From: Mesorhizobium sp. B2-8-5
GTDB taxonomy: Bacteria; Pseudomonadota; Alphaproteobacteria; Rhizobiales; Rhizobiaceae
Length of the DNA: 64,000 nt
Assembly (NCBI RefSeq): GCF_006440675.2
Contig: NZ_CP083951.1
Location: 4,745,501 to 4,809,500 of the forward strand
Reading direction: 5' to 3'
Each line of letters begins with the position of its first letter. The first letter of the stretch is position 1. Made by a program: the position numbers and the translations under genes. Below, piece by piece: positions 19,063 to 27,890 of this stretch. The notes under the pieces were generated by a model. The model did no database searches. It saw nothing but the letters and a program-made list of their open reading frames with translations, and had not been told where the DNA came from.

Positions 19063-19137
19063 TGATCCCCAAAAATCAGCGTTGAATCTGATTTGCCGGC
19101 CCGTGGGAATCCCAATTCCTTAAATCGTCACTACGGC

Positions 19138-20121
19138 CTAGAACGCGATCTCGGCGTCCAGTTGCGAGAGCGGGCGCACGCCCGCCAGCAGCGCCCTCGC
19201 CTCGGCCTCGTCCTTTTTCATCTGTGCCACCAGCGCATCAAGGCCGTCGAATTTGAGCTCCGGCCGCAGGAAGCCGAAGAACGACACCTGGCAGGTCTGG
19301 CCATAGAGATCGCCGGAAAAATCGAAGACGTAGGTTTCGAGCAGCGGCGCGCCATTGTCGTCGACGGTGGGACGCCGGCCGAAGCTGGCGACGCCATCAT
19401 GGAGCGTGCCGTCGGCGCGACGGAAGCGGACGGCATAAATCCCTTCCTTCAAGGCCGCTTCCGGCGAAAGCCGCATATTGGCGGTCGGGAAGCCGAGGGT
19501 GCGGCCAAGCTGCTGGCCGCCGATCACCTCGGCTTCGACGGTGAAACGGTAGCCGAGCAGGCCGGCGGCCTCCTCCACCTTGCCTTCGGCGAGCAGTCCC
19601 CGGATGCGACTCGATGAAACCACCTCCGCGCCCTCATCGCGGAAGGCATCGACCAGCGTCACGCCGAAGCCATGCCGTTCTCCGGCAGCCATCAGAAAGG
19701 CCGGGCCACCCTGGCGGTCCTTGCCGAAATGAAAGTCGAAACCGGTGATGGCGTGGCGGATGCCGAGGTTCTTCTCCAGCACATCGGTCACGAAAGCCTC
19801 GGGCGATAGCGAGGCGAACTCGCGCGTGAACGGCTGCTCGACCAAGGCGGCAAAGCCAAGCCCGGCAAGCAGCCGCGCCTTCATCGGTGGCGGCGTCAGC
19901 ACGAAGAGCGGCACCTGTGGCCGGAAGATCTTGCGCGGATGCGGCTCGAAAGTGAGCACCAAAGCGGGCACGCCGCTGCGGCGGGCTTCGGTCAGCGCGC
20001 GCTCCAGGACGGACTGATGGCCGCGGTGGACACCGTCGAAATTACCGATCGCTACGACGCCGCCGCGCAGATGCGCGGGCAGTGGCGCGACCGCGGAAAG
20101 ACGTTCGAAAGCTTGCTTCAT
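19138..20121 (-). CDS. ribF: Bifunctional riboflavin kinase / FAD synthetase
   Basis: A 327-residue protein making FMN and FAD from riboflavin and ATP. The N-terminal nucleotidyltransferase domain shows VAIGNFDGVHRGHQSVL (the HxGH-type motif) and the C-terminal kinase domain has LGFPTANMRLSPEAAL (the PTAN motif). The start is the ATG at 20121; longer frames run into the HAD gene. Its TAG stop (19140-19138) lies within the CTAG target duplication of the adjacent IS, so transposition did not alter the protein. It forms a likely operon with the HAD gene 32 bp upstream. Confidence 0.96.
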   Translation of the reverse strand: MKQAFERLSAVAPLPAHLRGGVVAIGNFDGVHRGHQSVLERALTEARRSGVPALVLTFEPHPRKIFRPQVPLFVLTPPPMKARLLAGLGFAALVEQPFTREFASLSPEAFVTDVLEKNLGIRHAITGFDFHFGKDRQGGPAFLMAAGERHGFGVTLVDAFRDEGAEVVSSSRIRGLLAEGKVEEAAGLLGYRFTVEAEVIGGQQLGRTLGFPTANMRLSPEAALKEGIYAVRFRRADGTLHDGVASFGRRPTVDDNGAPLLETYVFDFSGDLYGQTCQVSFFGFLRPELKFDGLDALVAQMKKDEAEARALLAGVRPLSQLDAEIAF

Positions 20122-20153
20122 ATCGAGGCGTCCGTCATGGCCAGACCACCAAC

Positions 20154-21014
20154 CTATTGCAGACGCGGAATGACGGCGACCGGCCGGTAGCCGTGCTTTT
20201 CGAGAAAGCCCGCCAGCCTTTCGGGGTCGGGGCGGAGCGGATCGCCATAGTCGCGAGCGTGGATGCCGCCCGAGACATAGAGCACGTCGAAGCCGTTGTC
20301 GGCCGCGCCCTTGACATCCGTCATCATGCCGTCGCCGATGGCGAGAACCTCGCCGCGCTCGACGGCGCGGCCAAGAAGGCCGGCGACCTCCTTCATGGCG
20401 ACATCGTAGATCGGCGCGAAGGGCTTGCCGGCGATCAGCGTGCGCCCGCCCAACTGCGCGTAATCCCGCGCGAGCGCGCCGGCGCACCAGATGGTGCGCT
20501 CGCCGCGCTCCACCAGGATATCCGGATTGGCGCAAATGAACGGCAGATTGCGGGCACGCTGCCGCTGCAGCAGTTCGGCATAGTCGGCGGGCTTCTCGAC
20601 CTCGTCGTCATAGAGGCCCGTGCAGACAATACCCGAGGCCTCGAATTCCTCGACCAGATCGACATCGAGCCCGTCATAGAGCGTGAAATCGCGCTCGGGG
20701 CCGATATGAAAGATCTTCCTCGGGCCATCGGCGATCAGGTCGCGGGTCACGTCGCCGGACGTGACGACCCGGTCGCAGGCATCGCCAGGGACGCCGATCA
20801 CCTTCATCTGGGCGACGACGTCGGCGCTGCGACGCGGCGAATTGGTGATGAGCACGACAGGCACATCGGCCGCGCGCGCCCTTGCAAGTGCGGCGGCAGC
20901 GGCCGGAAAATGCCATTCGCCGTTGTGCACGACGCCCCATACGTCGCACAGTATGGCGGCGTAGCGCCCCGCCAGATCGTCGAGCGAAGCGATGATGTCA
21001 GGCGAATCCGCCAT
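20154..21014 (-). CDS. TIGR01459-type HAD hydrolase
   Basis: A 286-residue HAD-superfamily IIA phosphatase of the TIGR01459 class common in alphaproteobacteria. Motif I is LCDVWGVVHNGEW, motif II VVLITNSPRR, motif III is the Lys in LIAGKPFAPIYDVA, and motif IV is AIGDGMMTDVKGA. The usual motif I second Asp is replaced by Val/Trp spacing typical of this class. The substrate is unknown. It sits next to ribF, as is common in rhizobia, which hints at a role in nucleotide or flavin phosphate metabolism (inference). Confidence 0.92.
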   Translation of the reverse strand: MADSPDIIASLDDLAGRYAAILCDVWGVVHNGEWHFPAAAAALARARAADVPVVLITNSPRRSADVVAQMKVIGVPGDACDRVVTSGDVTRDLIADGPRKIFHIGPERDFTLYDGLDVDLVEEFEASGIVCTGLYDDEVEKPADYAELLQRQRARNLPFICANPDILVERGERTIWCAGALARDYAQLGGRTLIAGKPFAPIYDVAMKEVAGLLGRAVERGEVLAIGDGMMTDVKGAADNGFDVLYVSGGIHARDYGDPLRPDPERLAGFLEKHGYRPVAVIPRLQ

Positions 21015-21319
21015 GCCGTGTCCCTGATTTCGATCATGAACCGCGTCGCGCTGAAGGCCGCCGCGGTCCGCCCCGCATAGCCGAAGCGCCTCATCCTGTC
21101 ACCAGCTTTCCCGACCTGCCCTTCCGTCAAGCGCGGACGGGGCAACAGGTATCCGCCATGGGCGGACCGCCGGTTGCACAGGGTTAACGCGCAGTCAAAG
21201 AGGCGCCGCGTTCTTGACAGTTTCGCGAAAGCTGAAATTTAACGATTTATGACCATAGTACCAAACCAACTGCGACCATGGTCGTACTCCAACATGGATC
21301 TTTGGCGGGGGTAAGCACA
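21015..21319. other. Intergenic region between HAD and TadG-like genes
   Basis: There is no gene in these 305 bp between divergent genes. A TTGACA at 21214-21219 could be a -35 box, but no convincing -10 box follows at normal spacing. GACCATGGTC near 21275 is a short palindrome. GGGGGT upstream of the ATG at 21320 may serve as the ribosome-binding site. Nothing else is recognisable. Confidence 0.5.
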
Positions 21320-23290
21320 ATGATCCGCGATTTTTTTCACGACAGGCGGGGAAACTACGCCTTGATGACGGCCATCACGATGATACCACTGATGGGCGGC
21401 GTCGCGGTTGCCATAGACTATACCGAACTGGTCAGGCAGAAGCAGGAAACATTGAACGCGCTCGACGCCGCGGGCATCGCGACGGCACAGCAGATCGTCA
21501 CGGGGGCCAGCGACGACGCAGTAAAGGCCTTTGCCAAGCAATTCTTCGAAGCCAATCTTGCGCATGTCACTGCGGCGAACACGGCGTTGACGGTTACCTT
21601 GCCCAACAACAATTCCGGCGGCGGCACGCTGATCCTCCAGGCTTCACTCAAGTACAAGCCTTATTTCCTGCCAGCGGCCATTATGATGCTCAATGGCGGT
21701 ACCGCTGGAGAAACCAACATAAATGTGACGGCCAGATCGGAAGTCCGTCTCAAGAACACGCTCGAAGTAGCGTTGGTGCTCGACAATTCCGGCTCGATGA
21801 GCACGAACGGTTCAGGCACTGGCCAGAAACGCATCGACCTCCTAAAGCAGGCAGCGAAACAGTTGGTCAGCACGCTGGCGCAGCAGGCGCAGCAGATGAA
21901 ACAGATCTCGAAGCCGGTGCAGTTCTCGCTGGTCCCGTTCTCGGCCTCCGTCAATGTCGGCCCGACGCATGACCAGGATACGTGGATGGATCTGAACGGC
22001 GTCTCGCCGATCCACCATGAAGATTTCGACTGGTCTACAATGACGTCCGCCAACGACGCCAACAAGTACGCGCAGAAGGTCGGCGGCATATGGTACAAAC
22101 GCGGCGACGGCTGGGGAGACACCAAGGATCAGCCACTCACCCGCTTCAGCCTCTATTCCGACATGACCGTCGAGTCTGACCGCGAAACGGTGCAGCCTCC
22201 GAAGCAGTATGTCTGCGATGTCACCAAGAAAGACGGCACCTGCAGTAAAGGCCATTGGGTCACGCCGTCCCCGACATACGTCTACACCACCAGCCGCTAT
22301 GCGAGCTGGCAGGGCTGCGTGGAGGCCAGGCCATACCCATACAACGACGACGATACGACGCCGGACAGCGCTAATCCGGCCACGCTATTCGTGCCGATGT
22401 TCGCCCCCGACGAGGCCGGCACGCTTTGGCGCGATTTCAATCGCGACGGCAACAACGACGTAAGCAGCGTCAGCTACGGCTACAGCAACAACTGGTGGGC
22501 GGACTGGCCCTATTCATCCAACCCGACAGCGTCGCAACGTCAGTCCGACATGCGCAAGTACTTCCTGGTCAAGCCATATGGTTCGGCCTCCGCGAGCGCT
22601 GGCGACGGTCCGAATGCGGCTTGCACCACCAGCCCGATTACGCCGCTCAAGGATGTCAGCGTGGCGGCTGAGAAACAGGAACTTGATGACGCCATCGACG
22701 ATATGGCGCCGACCGGCAACACCAACGTGCCCGAAGGCATGGCCTGGGGCTGGCGCACCGTGTCCAGCAACGTGCCGTTCACCGAAGGCCGGTTGAACAG
22801 CGAGAAAGGCAACGACAAGGTGGTCATTGTTCTGACCGACGGCGCCAACACCTACAGCGCCATCGGCGACGCCAGTTATGCCAACAATCGATCCACCTAC
22901 GCAGCTTACGGATATACCGGGCTGACCTACCCCGGTTCAGGCAGCGTGACACGCATGTTCATGAACACGAGTAGCGCGGTGCCGAAGACCACCTACACCG
23001 ACAGCAACTATACCGCCGCGCTCGACGAGAACATGCAGACGCTTTGCTCCAATGCCAAAGCTGCCGGGGTCATCGTGATGACCGTCTCGCTCGATCTGGT
23101 TGACACCAAGACCGACGAAAAGAAGGCCATGGCTGCCCTCAAGGCCTGCGCATCGGATTCGCGCTTCCGCAAGGATCCGACCGACCCGACCAAGCCGGCG
23201 AAGCTGTTCTGGAACTCGACCGGCGCCACGCTGTCGGACGACTTCAAGGCGATCGGCAACGAGCTGTCGAACCTGCGCATCGTCAGCTGA
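21320..23290 (+). CDS. TadG-like pilus-assembly protein with von Willebrand A domain (first of tandem pair)
   Basis: A 656-residue protein. After a short basic leader (FFHDRRGNYALMTAI, the TadE/TadG N-terminal signature) comes one transmembrane helix (residues about 15-36), so most of the protein is periplasmic. The vWA domain begins with VALVLDNSGSM, where the MIDAS Asp is residue 155, and continues to VVIVLTDGANTY near residue 507, with a long Tyr/Trp/Asn-rich insert between. TadG proteins assist Flp pilus secretion systems. No other tad/cpa gene lies in this window. The start at 21320 is preferred over the ATG at 21278. Confidence 0.87.
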   Translation: MIRDFFHDRRGNYALMTAITMIPLMGGVAVAIDYTELVRQKQETLNALDAAGIATAQQIVTGASDDAVKAFAKQFFEANLAHVTAANTALTVTLPNNNSGGGTLILQASLKYKPYFLPAAIMMLNGGTAGETNINVTARSEVRLKNTLEVALVLDNSGSMSTNGSGTGQKRIDLLKQAAKQLVSTLAQQAQQMKQISKPVQFSLVPFSASVNVGPTHDQDTWMDLNGVSPIHHEDFDWSTMTSANDANKYAQKVGGIWYKRGDGWGDTKDQPLTRFSLYSDMTVESDRETVQPPKQYVCDVTKKDGTCSKGHWVTPSPTYVYTTSRYASWQGCVEARPYPYNDDDTTPDSANPATLFVPMFAPDEAGTLWRDFNRDGNNDVSSVSYGYSNNWWADWPYSSNPTASQRQSDMRKYFLVKPYGSASASAGDGPNAACTTSPITPLKDVSVAAEKQELDDAIDDMAPTGNTNVPEGMAWGWRTVSSNVPFTEGRLNSEKGNDKVVIVLTDGANTYSAIGDASYANNRSTYAAYGYTGLTYPGSGSVTRMFMNTSSAVPKTTYTDSNYTAALDENMQTLCSNAKAAGVIVMTVSLDLVDTKTDEKKAMAALKACASDSRFRKDPTDPTKPAKLFWNSTGATLSDDFKAIGNELSNLRIVS

Positions 23291-23321
23291 GCCGCACCGC
23301 AAACGATCGAGGACGCCCGCC

Positions 23322-23428
23322 GCTAGAGCATTTCACCGTTTCACGGAAACGGCGAAATGCTCTAGCCTTTTGTTTCAACGCAATTCCGGGCGGAAAACCG
23401 CTGTGCACTTTTCCTGGAATTGCTCTAG
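23322..23428 (+). repeat. Bipartite palindromic repeat, copy B
   Basis: The element begins and ends with CTAG. Arm 1 folds as AGAGCATTTC-ACCG...CGGCGAAATGCTCT, and arm 2 runs from CAATTCCGGGCGG to TTTTCCTGGAATTG; the arms are joined by TAGCCTTTTGTTT. It lies in the 298-bp gap between the two TadG-like genes. It is the cleanest copy of the family in this window. Confidence 0.92.
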
Positions 23429-23588
23429 GCGGGCGTTTCATCGTGGGCCATACCATGGCAACTGGTTTGGTTAGCGGTAAGTGAAGTCGCCGTTAAGCAA
23501 TCGAGCGGTTTGCCAAACCGGTCCTTCAGCGTTTTGTGGAAGTGTGGCCCGACAGAGAATCCGCCGGCGGGGGGCCGCTCAAGAAAAA

Positions 23589-25562
23589 ATGCGCAAATTC
23601 TGGCATCAATTCTGCCGTGACCGCCGCGGCAACTATGCGCTCATGACAGCGATCGCCATGGTGCCATTGATGGGCGCAGTAGCCATGGGTGTCGATTTCG
23701 GCGAGCTCAACCGCGAAAAGCAGATGGTGCTGAACGCGCTCGACGCTGCCAATTTCGCCGCCGCGGTGCGGCTTTCGCAAGGAGCCACCGACGATCAGAT
23801 CAGGGCCTACGCGGCCGGCTTCTTCAATTCCAACCTCAATGGTATCGAGCCCGGCAACCTTTCGCTCGATGTCACCCTGCCAAATAACCAGACCGGCGGC
23901 GGCCTGATGAAGCTTTGCGCGACGCTCACCTATCATCCGTATTTCTATCCGGCCGCGGCCTTGCTCAATGGCGCATCCGACGGCGACGCGCATAAGCCGA
24001 TCCAGCTCGAGATGTGCTCCCAGGTGCGGTTGAAGAACACGCTGGAAGTGGCGATGGTGCTCGACAATTCGGGCTCCATGACAACGCCTGGCACAGGCAC
24101 GGGACAGAAGCGCATCGACCTGCTCAAGCAGGCCGCCAAGCAGCTTGTCGACACGCTGGCGCAGCAGGCATCGCAGATCAAGCAGATCGACAAGCCGGTC
24201 CAGTTCAGCCTCGTGCCGTTCGCGGCATCGGTCAATGTTGGGCCCGACAACGACAACGCCCCGTGGATGGACGTCTATGGGCTGTCGCCGATAGCGAATG
24301 AGAATTTCGACTGGTCGACGCTGAACGCGCCCGACAGATACGCCCAGAAGATCAGCGGCATATGGTACAAGAAAGGCACCGGCTGGGGGGAAACCGAAAA
24401 CCAGGTGTTGAGCCGCTTCTCGCTCTATCGCGACATGCAGGTGGTGACCAGCCATGAGCGCATCGTCGGCAGCAAACGCGTCGTGTGCGACCAGTACCGC
24501 TCCGACAACACCTGCAAGCGCAGCCACAACGAATATGACTACAACGACACCTATGGCCCGTTCGCCAGTTGGCAGGGTTGCGTGGAAGTGCGCCCCTATC
24601 CCTACAATGTCGACGACACGCCGGCCTCGGGCGGGCCCAACAACACCGGCATCGGCGTCGGCGATCCGGCGACGATGTTCGTGCCGATGTTCGCGCCCGA
24701 CGAGCCAGGCAACCAGTGGAAGGTGACCCAGGATCCGGACGAGCCGAACCCGGTCACCTACGGCGCCGCCAACAGCTGGTGGAACGACGATCCGACGAGC
24801 ACCACCGGCAAGACGCGCCAATCCAACATGGCCAAGTATTTCATGCCTCGGCCGATCGATGCGCCGGTGCTGTCGAAAGGTGCCGGCCCGAATTACAGCT
24901 GCACCACCACGCCGATCACGCCGCTCACCGACGTCACCAATGCGGACGGGCTTGCGGCCATCAAGGCGGCGATCGACCTGATGCAACCCAACGGCAACAC
25001 CAATGTACCCGAAGGCACGGCCTGGGGCTGGCGCACCGTATCGAGCGCCGAACCCTTTACCGAAGGCCGTCCGGAATCCGAGCGCGGCAACGACAAGGTC
25101 GTCATCGTTCTCACCGACGGCGAGAACACCTATTCGACGGTCAATTCCGACCCGGCCGGCAACAAGTCGACCTATGCCGCCTACGGCTATACCGGCGTCG
25201 GCTATAACGGCACCTCGGTCACCCGCCTGTTCGGCGGCACGTCGACCGCCATCGGCCAGTTCAACTACTCGTCGAGCAACTACACCGCGGCGATGAACGA
25301 GCAGATGGCGAAGCTGTGCGACAACGCCAAGGCGGCCAAGATCATGGTGATGACGGTGGCGCTCGACATGTCGTCGACCAGTTCAAGCGACCAGAAGGCG
25401 ATGGCCGCGCTGAAGGCCTGCTCTTCCGATTCCCGCTTCCGCAAGGATCCGACCGACCCCAGCAAACCGGCCAAGCTGTTCTGGAACGCGACCGGCGCAA
25501 CGCTCTCCGACAACTTCAAGGAGATTGCCAACGAGTTGTCGAACCTGCGCGTGGTCGGATAA
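23589..25562 (+). CDS. TadG-like pilus-assembly protein with von Willebrand A domain (second of tandem pair)
   Basis: A 657-residue close paralogue of the preceding gene, colinear along its whole length: RRGNYALMTAIAMVPLMGAV transmembrane start, VAMVLDNSGSM MIDAS motif, GIWYKKGTGWGETENQVLSR insert, VVIVLTDGENTY, and a C-terminus SRFRKDPTDPSKPAKLFWN shared almost word for word. A local gene duplication is the simple explanation. I chose the ATG at 23589 because the conserved RKFWHQFCRDRRGNYA leader begins there; earlier in-frame starts read intergenic DNA. Confidence 0.87.
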   Translation: MRKFWHQFCRDRRGNYALMTAIAMVPLMGAVAMGVDFGELNREKQMVLNALDAANFAAAVRLSQGATDDQIRAYAAGFFNSNLNGIEPGNLSLDVTLPNNQTGGGLMKLCATLTYHPYFYPAAALLNGASDGDAHKPIQLEMCSQVRLKNTLEVAMVLDNSGSMTTPGTGTGQKRIDLLKQAAKQLVDTLAQQASQIKQIDKPVQFSLVPFAASVNVGPDNDNAPWMDVYGLSPIANENFDWSTLNAPDRYAQKISGIWYKKGTGWGETENQVLSRFSLYRDMQVVTSHERIVGSKRVVCDQYRSDNTCKRSHNEYDYNDTYGPFASWQGCVEVRPYPYNVDDTPASGGPNNTGIGVGDPATMFVPMFAPDEPGNQWKVTQDPDEPNPVTYGAANSWWNDDPTSTTGKTRQSNMAKYFMPRPIDAPVLSKGAGPNYSCTTTPITPLTDVTNADGLAAIKAAIDLMQPNGNTNVPEGTAWGWRTVSSAEPFTEGRPESERGNDKVVIVLTDGENTYSTVNSDPAGNKSTYAAYGYTGVGYNGTSVTRLFGGTSTAIGQFNYSSSNYTAAMNEQMAKLCDNAKAAKIMVMTVALDMSSTSSSDQKAMAALKACSSDSRFRKDPTDPSKPAKLFWNATGATLSDNFKEIANELSNLRVVG

Positions 25563-25650
25563 GGCGCACTGGCGCAACGGGTACCAGCCGCCAACCCCTT
25601 GCGAGTTCCCGCGAAGCGGCGCACATCTCGGGCACTTTCCGGAGCCATCG

Positions 25651-26283
25651 ATGCCCGACGCCGCCAACCATCTCACTTTCGCGCTGATCTGCCTCGGCAT
25701 GGTGCTCACGCCGGGGCCGAACATGATCTACCTGATCTCGCGCTCGCTGTCGCAAGGGCCGAAAGCCGGGCTGATCTCGCTCGGCGGCGTGGCGCTGGGC
25801 TTCCTGTTCTACGTGGTGTCGGCGGCCTTCGGCATCACCGCGCTCATCTTCGCCGTGCCTTATGCCTACGACGCGCTTCGCTTCGCCGGCGCGCTCTATC
25901 TGTTGTGGCTCGCCTGGCAGGCGCTGAAGCCCGGCGGGCGCTCGCCCTTTCAGGTCCGCGAGTTGCCCAGAGACAGGCCGCGCAAGCTTTTCGTGATGGG
26001 GCTGATGACCAATCTGCTCAATCCGAAGGTGGCGGTGCTCTATCTGTCGTTGCTGCCGCAGTTCATCAATCCGGCCAAGGGCCATGTCCTGTCGCAGCTT
26101 CTGGTGCTCGGCGTGACGCAGATTTCGATCAGCCTCACCGTCAACGCCATCATCGCCGTGACGGCCGGCTCCATCGCGAATTTCCTCGCCGGACGGCCGT
26201 TCTGGCTGGTCGTGCAGCGCTGGATGATGGGCACCGTGCTGACGGCGCTGGCCCTGAAGATGGCGACCGAGGCGCAAAGATAG
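25651..26283 (+). CDS. LysE family translocator (RhtB-type amino-acid exporter)
   Basis: A 210-residue inner-membrane protein with about six hydrophobic segments. The N-terminal family motif LTPGPNMIYLISRSLSQGPKAG is complete, and MGLMTNLLNPKVAVLYLSLLPQF is the second conserved block. Such proteins export amino acids or homoserine lactone-like compounds, but the substrate cannot be predicted. The ATG at 25651 has GGAG upstream and matches family starts; a longer frame from 25525 is not credible. Confidence 0.9.
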   Translation: MPDAANHLTFALICLGMVLTPGPNMIYLISRSLSQGPKAGLISLGGVALGFLFYVVSAAFGITALIFAVPYAYDALRFAGALYLLWLAWQALKPGGRSPFQVRELPRDRPRKLFVMGLMTNLLNPKVAVLYLSLLPQFINPAKGHVLSQLLVLGVTQISISLTVNAIIAVTAGSIANFLAGRPFWLVVQRWMMGTVLTALALKMATEAQR

Positions 26284-26308
26284 CCGTCGCCTCCAAGAAC
26301 GCAGCCGT

Positions 26309-27133
26309 CTACATCGGCCGGCGTACAGGCCGGATCTGTTCCGGCTCGACCACCTTGCGGTAGAGATGCCAGGTCGCGTGGCCGAGGATCGGCATGACGA
26401 CGGCAAGCCCGGCAAACAGCGGGATCGAGCCGACCACCAGCAGCACGGCGACCGTAAGCCCCCAAAGCGCCATCGTCAGAGGATTGGCCATGACGGCGCG
26501 GGCCGAGGTTTCGATCGCCGAGACGGCGCCGACATCGCGGTCGAGCAACAGCGGAAAGGCAATGACGGTGGTGGCCAAAACGACGACGGCGAAAACGAAA
26601 CCGACGGCGTTGCCGACGAGGATCAGCGTCCAGCCCTTGCCGGTCGTCAGCACGTCGCGCACAAAGGCGCCGACCGAGGCGGGCGGCTCGGCGCCGAACA
26701 GGCCGGTATAGAGCGACTGCGCGGCGAACAGCCACAAAAGGAACAGCGCGAAGAGCAGGATACCGATGACCGCGATCGAGGGCAGCGCCGGCGAATGGCG
26801 CACGTCGAGCGCATGATGCCAGCGGCTGCTCATGCCAAGCTCGCGCCGGCGGCTGATCTCATAGAGGCCGATGGCCGCGAAGGGCCCGATCAGCGCGAAG
26901 CCCGACATCAGCGGATAGACGAGCTGAATGGCGTTGGAGCCGGAGCTCCACCGCGTCAGGATCAGGCCGACGATCGGATAGATCAGGCACAGGAACACAT
27001 AGTGCGACGGCTTGGCCCAGAAATCCTCGGCGCCGAGCTTCAGCGCATCCCAGAGGTCCGAGGTGGAGATGTGGCGCACCGTGGGCTGCACATGCATCCC
27101 GCGCGCGTCCGTCATGACATGAAAACCGGCCAT
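26309..27133 (-). CDS. DUF2189 domain membrane protein
   Basis: A 274-residue polytopic protein of the DUF2189 family, common in alphaproteobacteria. After a soluble start (VRHISTSDLWDALKLGAEDFWAKP) there are about six transmembrane helices in pairs, with the conserved loop PLMSGFALIGPFAAIGLYEISRRRE. GGGAGGACGGTT lies just before the ATG at 27133, which is why I chose it over an earlier start at 27187. Function unknown. It is convergent with the LysE gene. Confidence 0.85.
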   Translation of the reverse strand: MAGFHVMTDARGMHVQPTVRHISTSDLWDALKLGAEDFWAKPSHYVFLCLIYPIVGLILTRWSSGSNAIQLVYPLMSGFALIGPFAAIGLYEISRRRELGMSSRWHHALDVRHSPALPSIAVIGILLFALFLLWLFAAQSLYTGLFGAEPPASVGAFVRDVLTTGKGWTLILVGNAVGFVFAVVVLATTVIAFPLLLDRDVGAVSAIETSARAVMANPLTMALWGLTVAVLLVVGSIPLFAGLAVVMPILGHATWHLYRKVVEPEQIRPVRRPM

Positions 27134-27356
27134 AACCGTCCTCCCTTTGTCAGAGCATGAGCCCGAAAACCAGGAGGTTCTCGCCAAGCAATCATGCGCC
27201 AGATCAGCGCGGGTCGGTCACCGCCTGCGGTGGCCGCCCGTGGCTGCCACTTCAAGAACGACCGCATCATAATCGATCTTCCGGGAAAAGTCGCCGCCTC
27301 ATGCGATTTTCATCGCCTGCCCGGCAAAAGCCACGATCGCCGGTATCAGAGGCCGG

Positions 27357-27863
27357 ATGAGCATCGCCATCACAGCCCTCCCCGACCCGAACCGCCGTTT
27401 TCTGCTCAAGGCCGCCGGCCTTGCGGCGCTTGTCGGCATCGCCGCCTGCAGCACCGTCACGGTGCCGACTGGCGAAGGCGCCGGCGTCTCTTCGTCCGCC
27501 ACGGCGACACTGGCCGGTCTTCGCGCCTCGGCAGGGCTGCCGGCGCTGGCCCCTGACACGCAGCTCGAACAGGCGGCATTGCAGCAGGCCGGCTATATGG
27601 CCTCGCGCGAGCGCATGAGCCACACCACCGGCTGGGGCAAGGATTTCGCCTCGCGCATGAAGGACAATGGCGTGCATGGCGCCGCAGCCGAAAACATCGC
27701 CGAGGGCCGTTTCGACCTTGAGAAGCTGTTCGACATCTGGATGCATTCGGCCGGACACCGCCGCAACATGCTCGATACCGACTTCAGCCGTTTCGGGTTG
27801 GCTTACGTGCGCGACGGCCGAGATCCGGCGCTGCGCTATTGGGCGTTGGTGCTGGGCCGTTGA
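27357..27863 (+). CDS. CAP (SCP-like) domain lipoprotein, probably Tat-exported
   Basis: A 168-residue protein. The leader NRRFLLKAAGLAALVGIAAC combines an RR motif resembling a Tat signal with a lipobox (IAAC). The CAP domain follows: RASAGLPALAPDTQLEQAA, MSHTTGWG with a conserved His, AAENIAEG, and IWMHSAGHRRNML with the second His. This His/Glu arrangement is the CAP cavity found in bacterial YkwD-like proteins. The role is unknown and cell-envelope location is inferred from the signal. Confidence 0.85.
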   Translation: MSIAITALPDPNRRFLLKAAGLAALVGIAACSTVTVPTGEGAGVSSSATATLAGLRASAGLPALAPDTQLEQAALQQAGYMASRERMSHTTGWGKDFASRMKDNGVHGAAAENIAEGRFDLEKLFDIWMHSAGHRRNMLDTDFSRFGLAYVRDGRDPALRYWALVLGR

Positions 27864-27890
27864 AGCGGCCGGCTTAGATCAGCGACTTTA

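Larger units (their letters stand above)
18281..19137 (-). mobile_element. IS5-family (IS427-type) insertion sequence, 857 bp, complete
   Basis: The ends are 18-bp inverted repeats with two mismatches (left GCGGTGGTGACGATTTAA, right as reverse complement GCCGTAGTGACGATTTAA). Both sides are flanked by CTAG (18277-18280 and 19138-19141), a target duplication of the kind IS427-group elements make. It carries two overlapping transposase frames on the minus strand with a slippery AAAGGGGGG at 18721-18729. Both ends and all DDE residues look intact, so it may still be mobile. It sits exactly between repeat copy A and the ribF stop codon. Confidence 0.93.

Noticed and set aside
21214..21243. Sigma-70 promoter before the first TadG-like gene
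   Set aside because: TTGACA is present but no acceptable -10 box at 16-18 bp; not reported as a promoter feature.
27152..27195. AGAGCATGAGCCCGAAAACC upstream of the CAP gene resembling arm 1 of repeat copy D
   Set aside because: Only a short degenerate match without second arm or CTAG border; not enough to call a copy.
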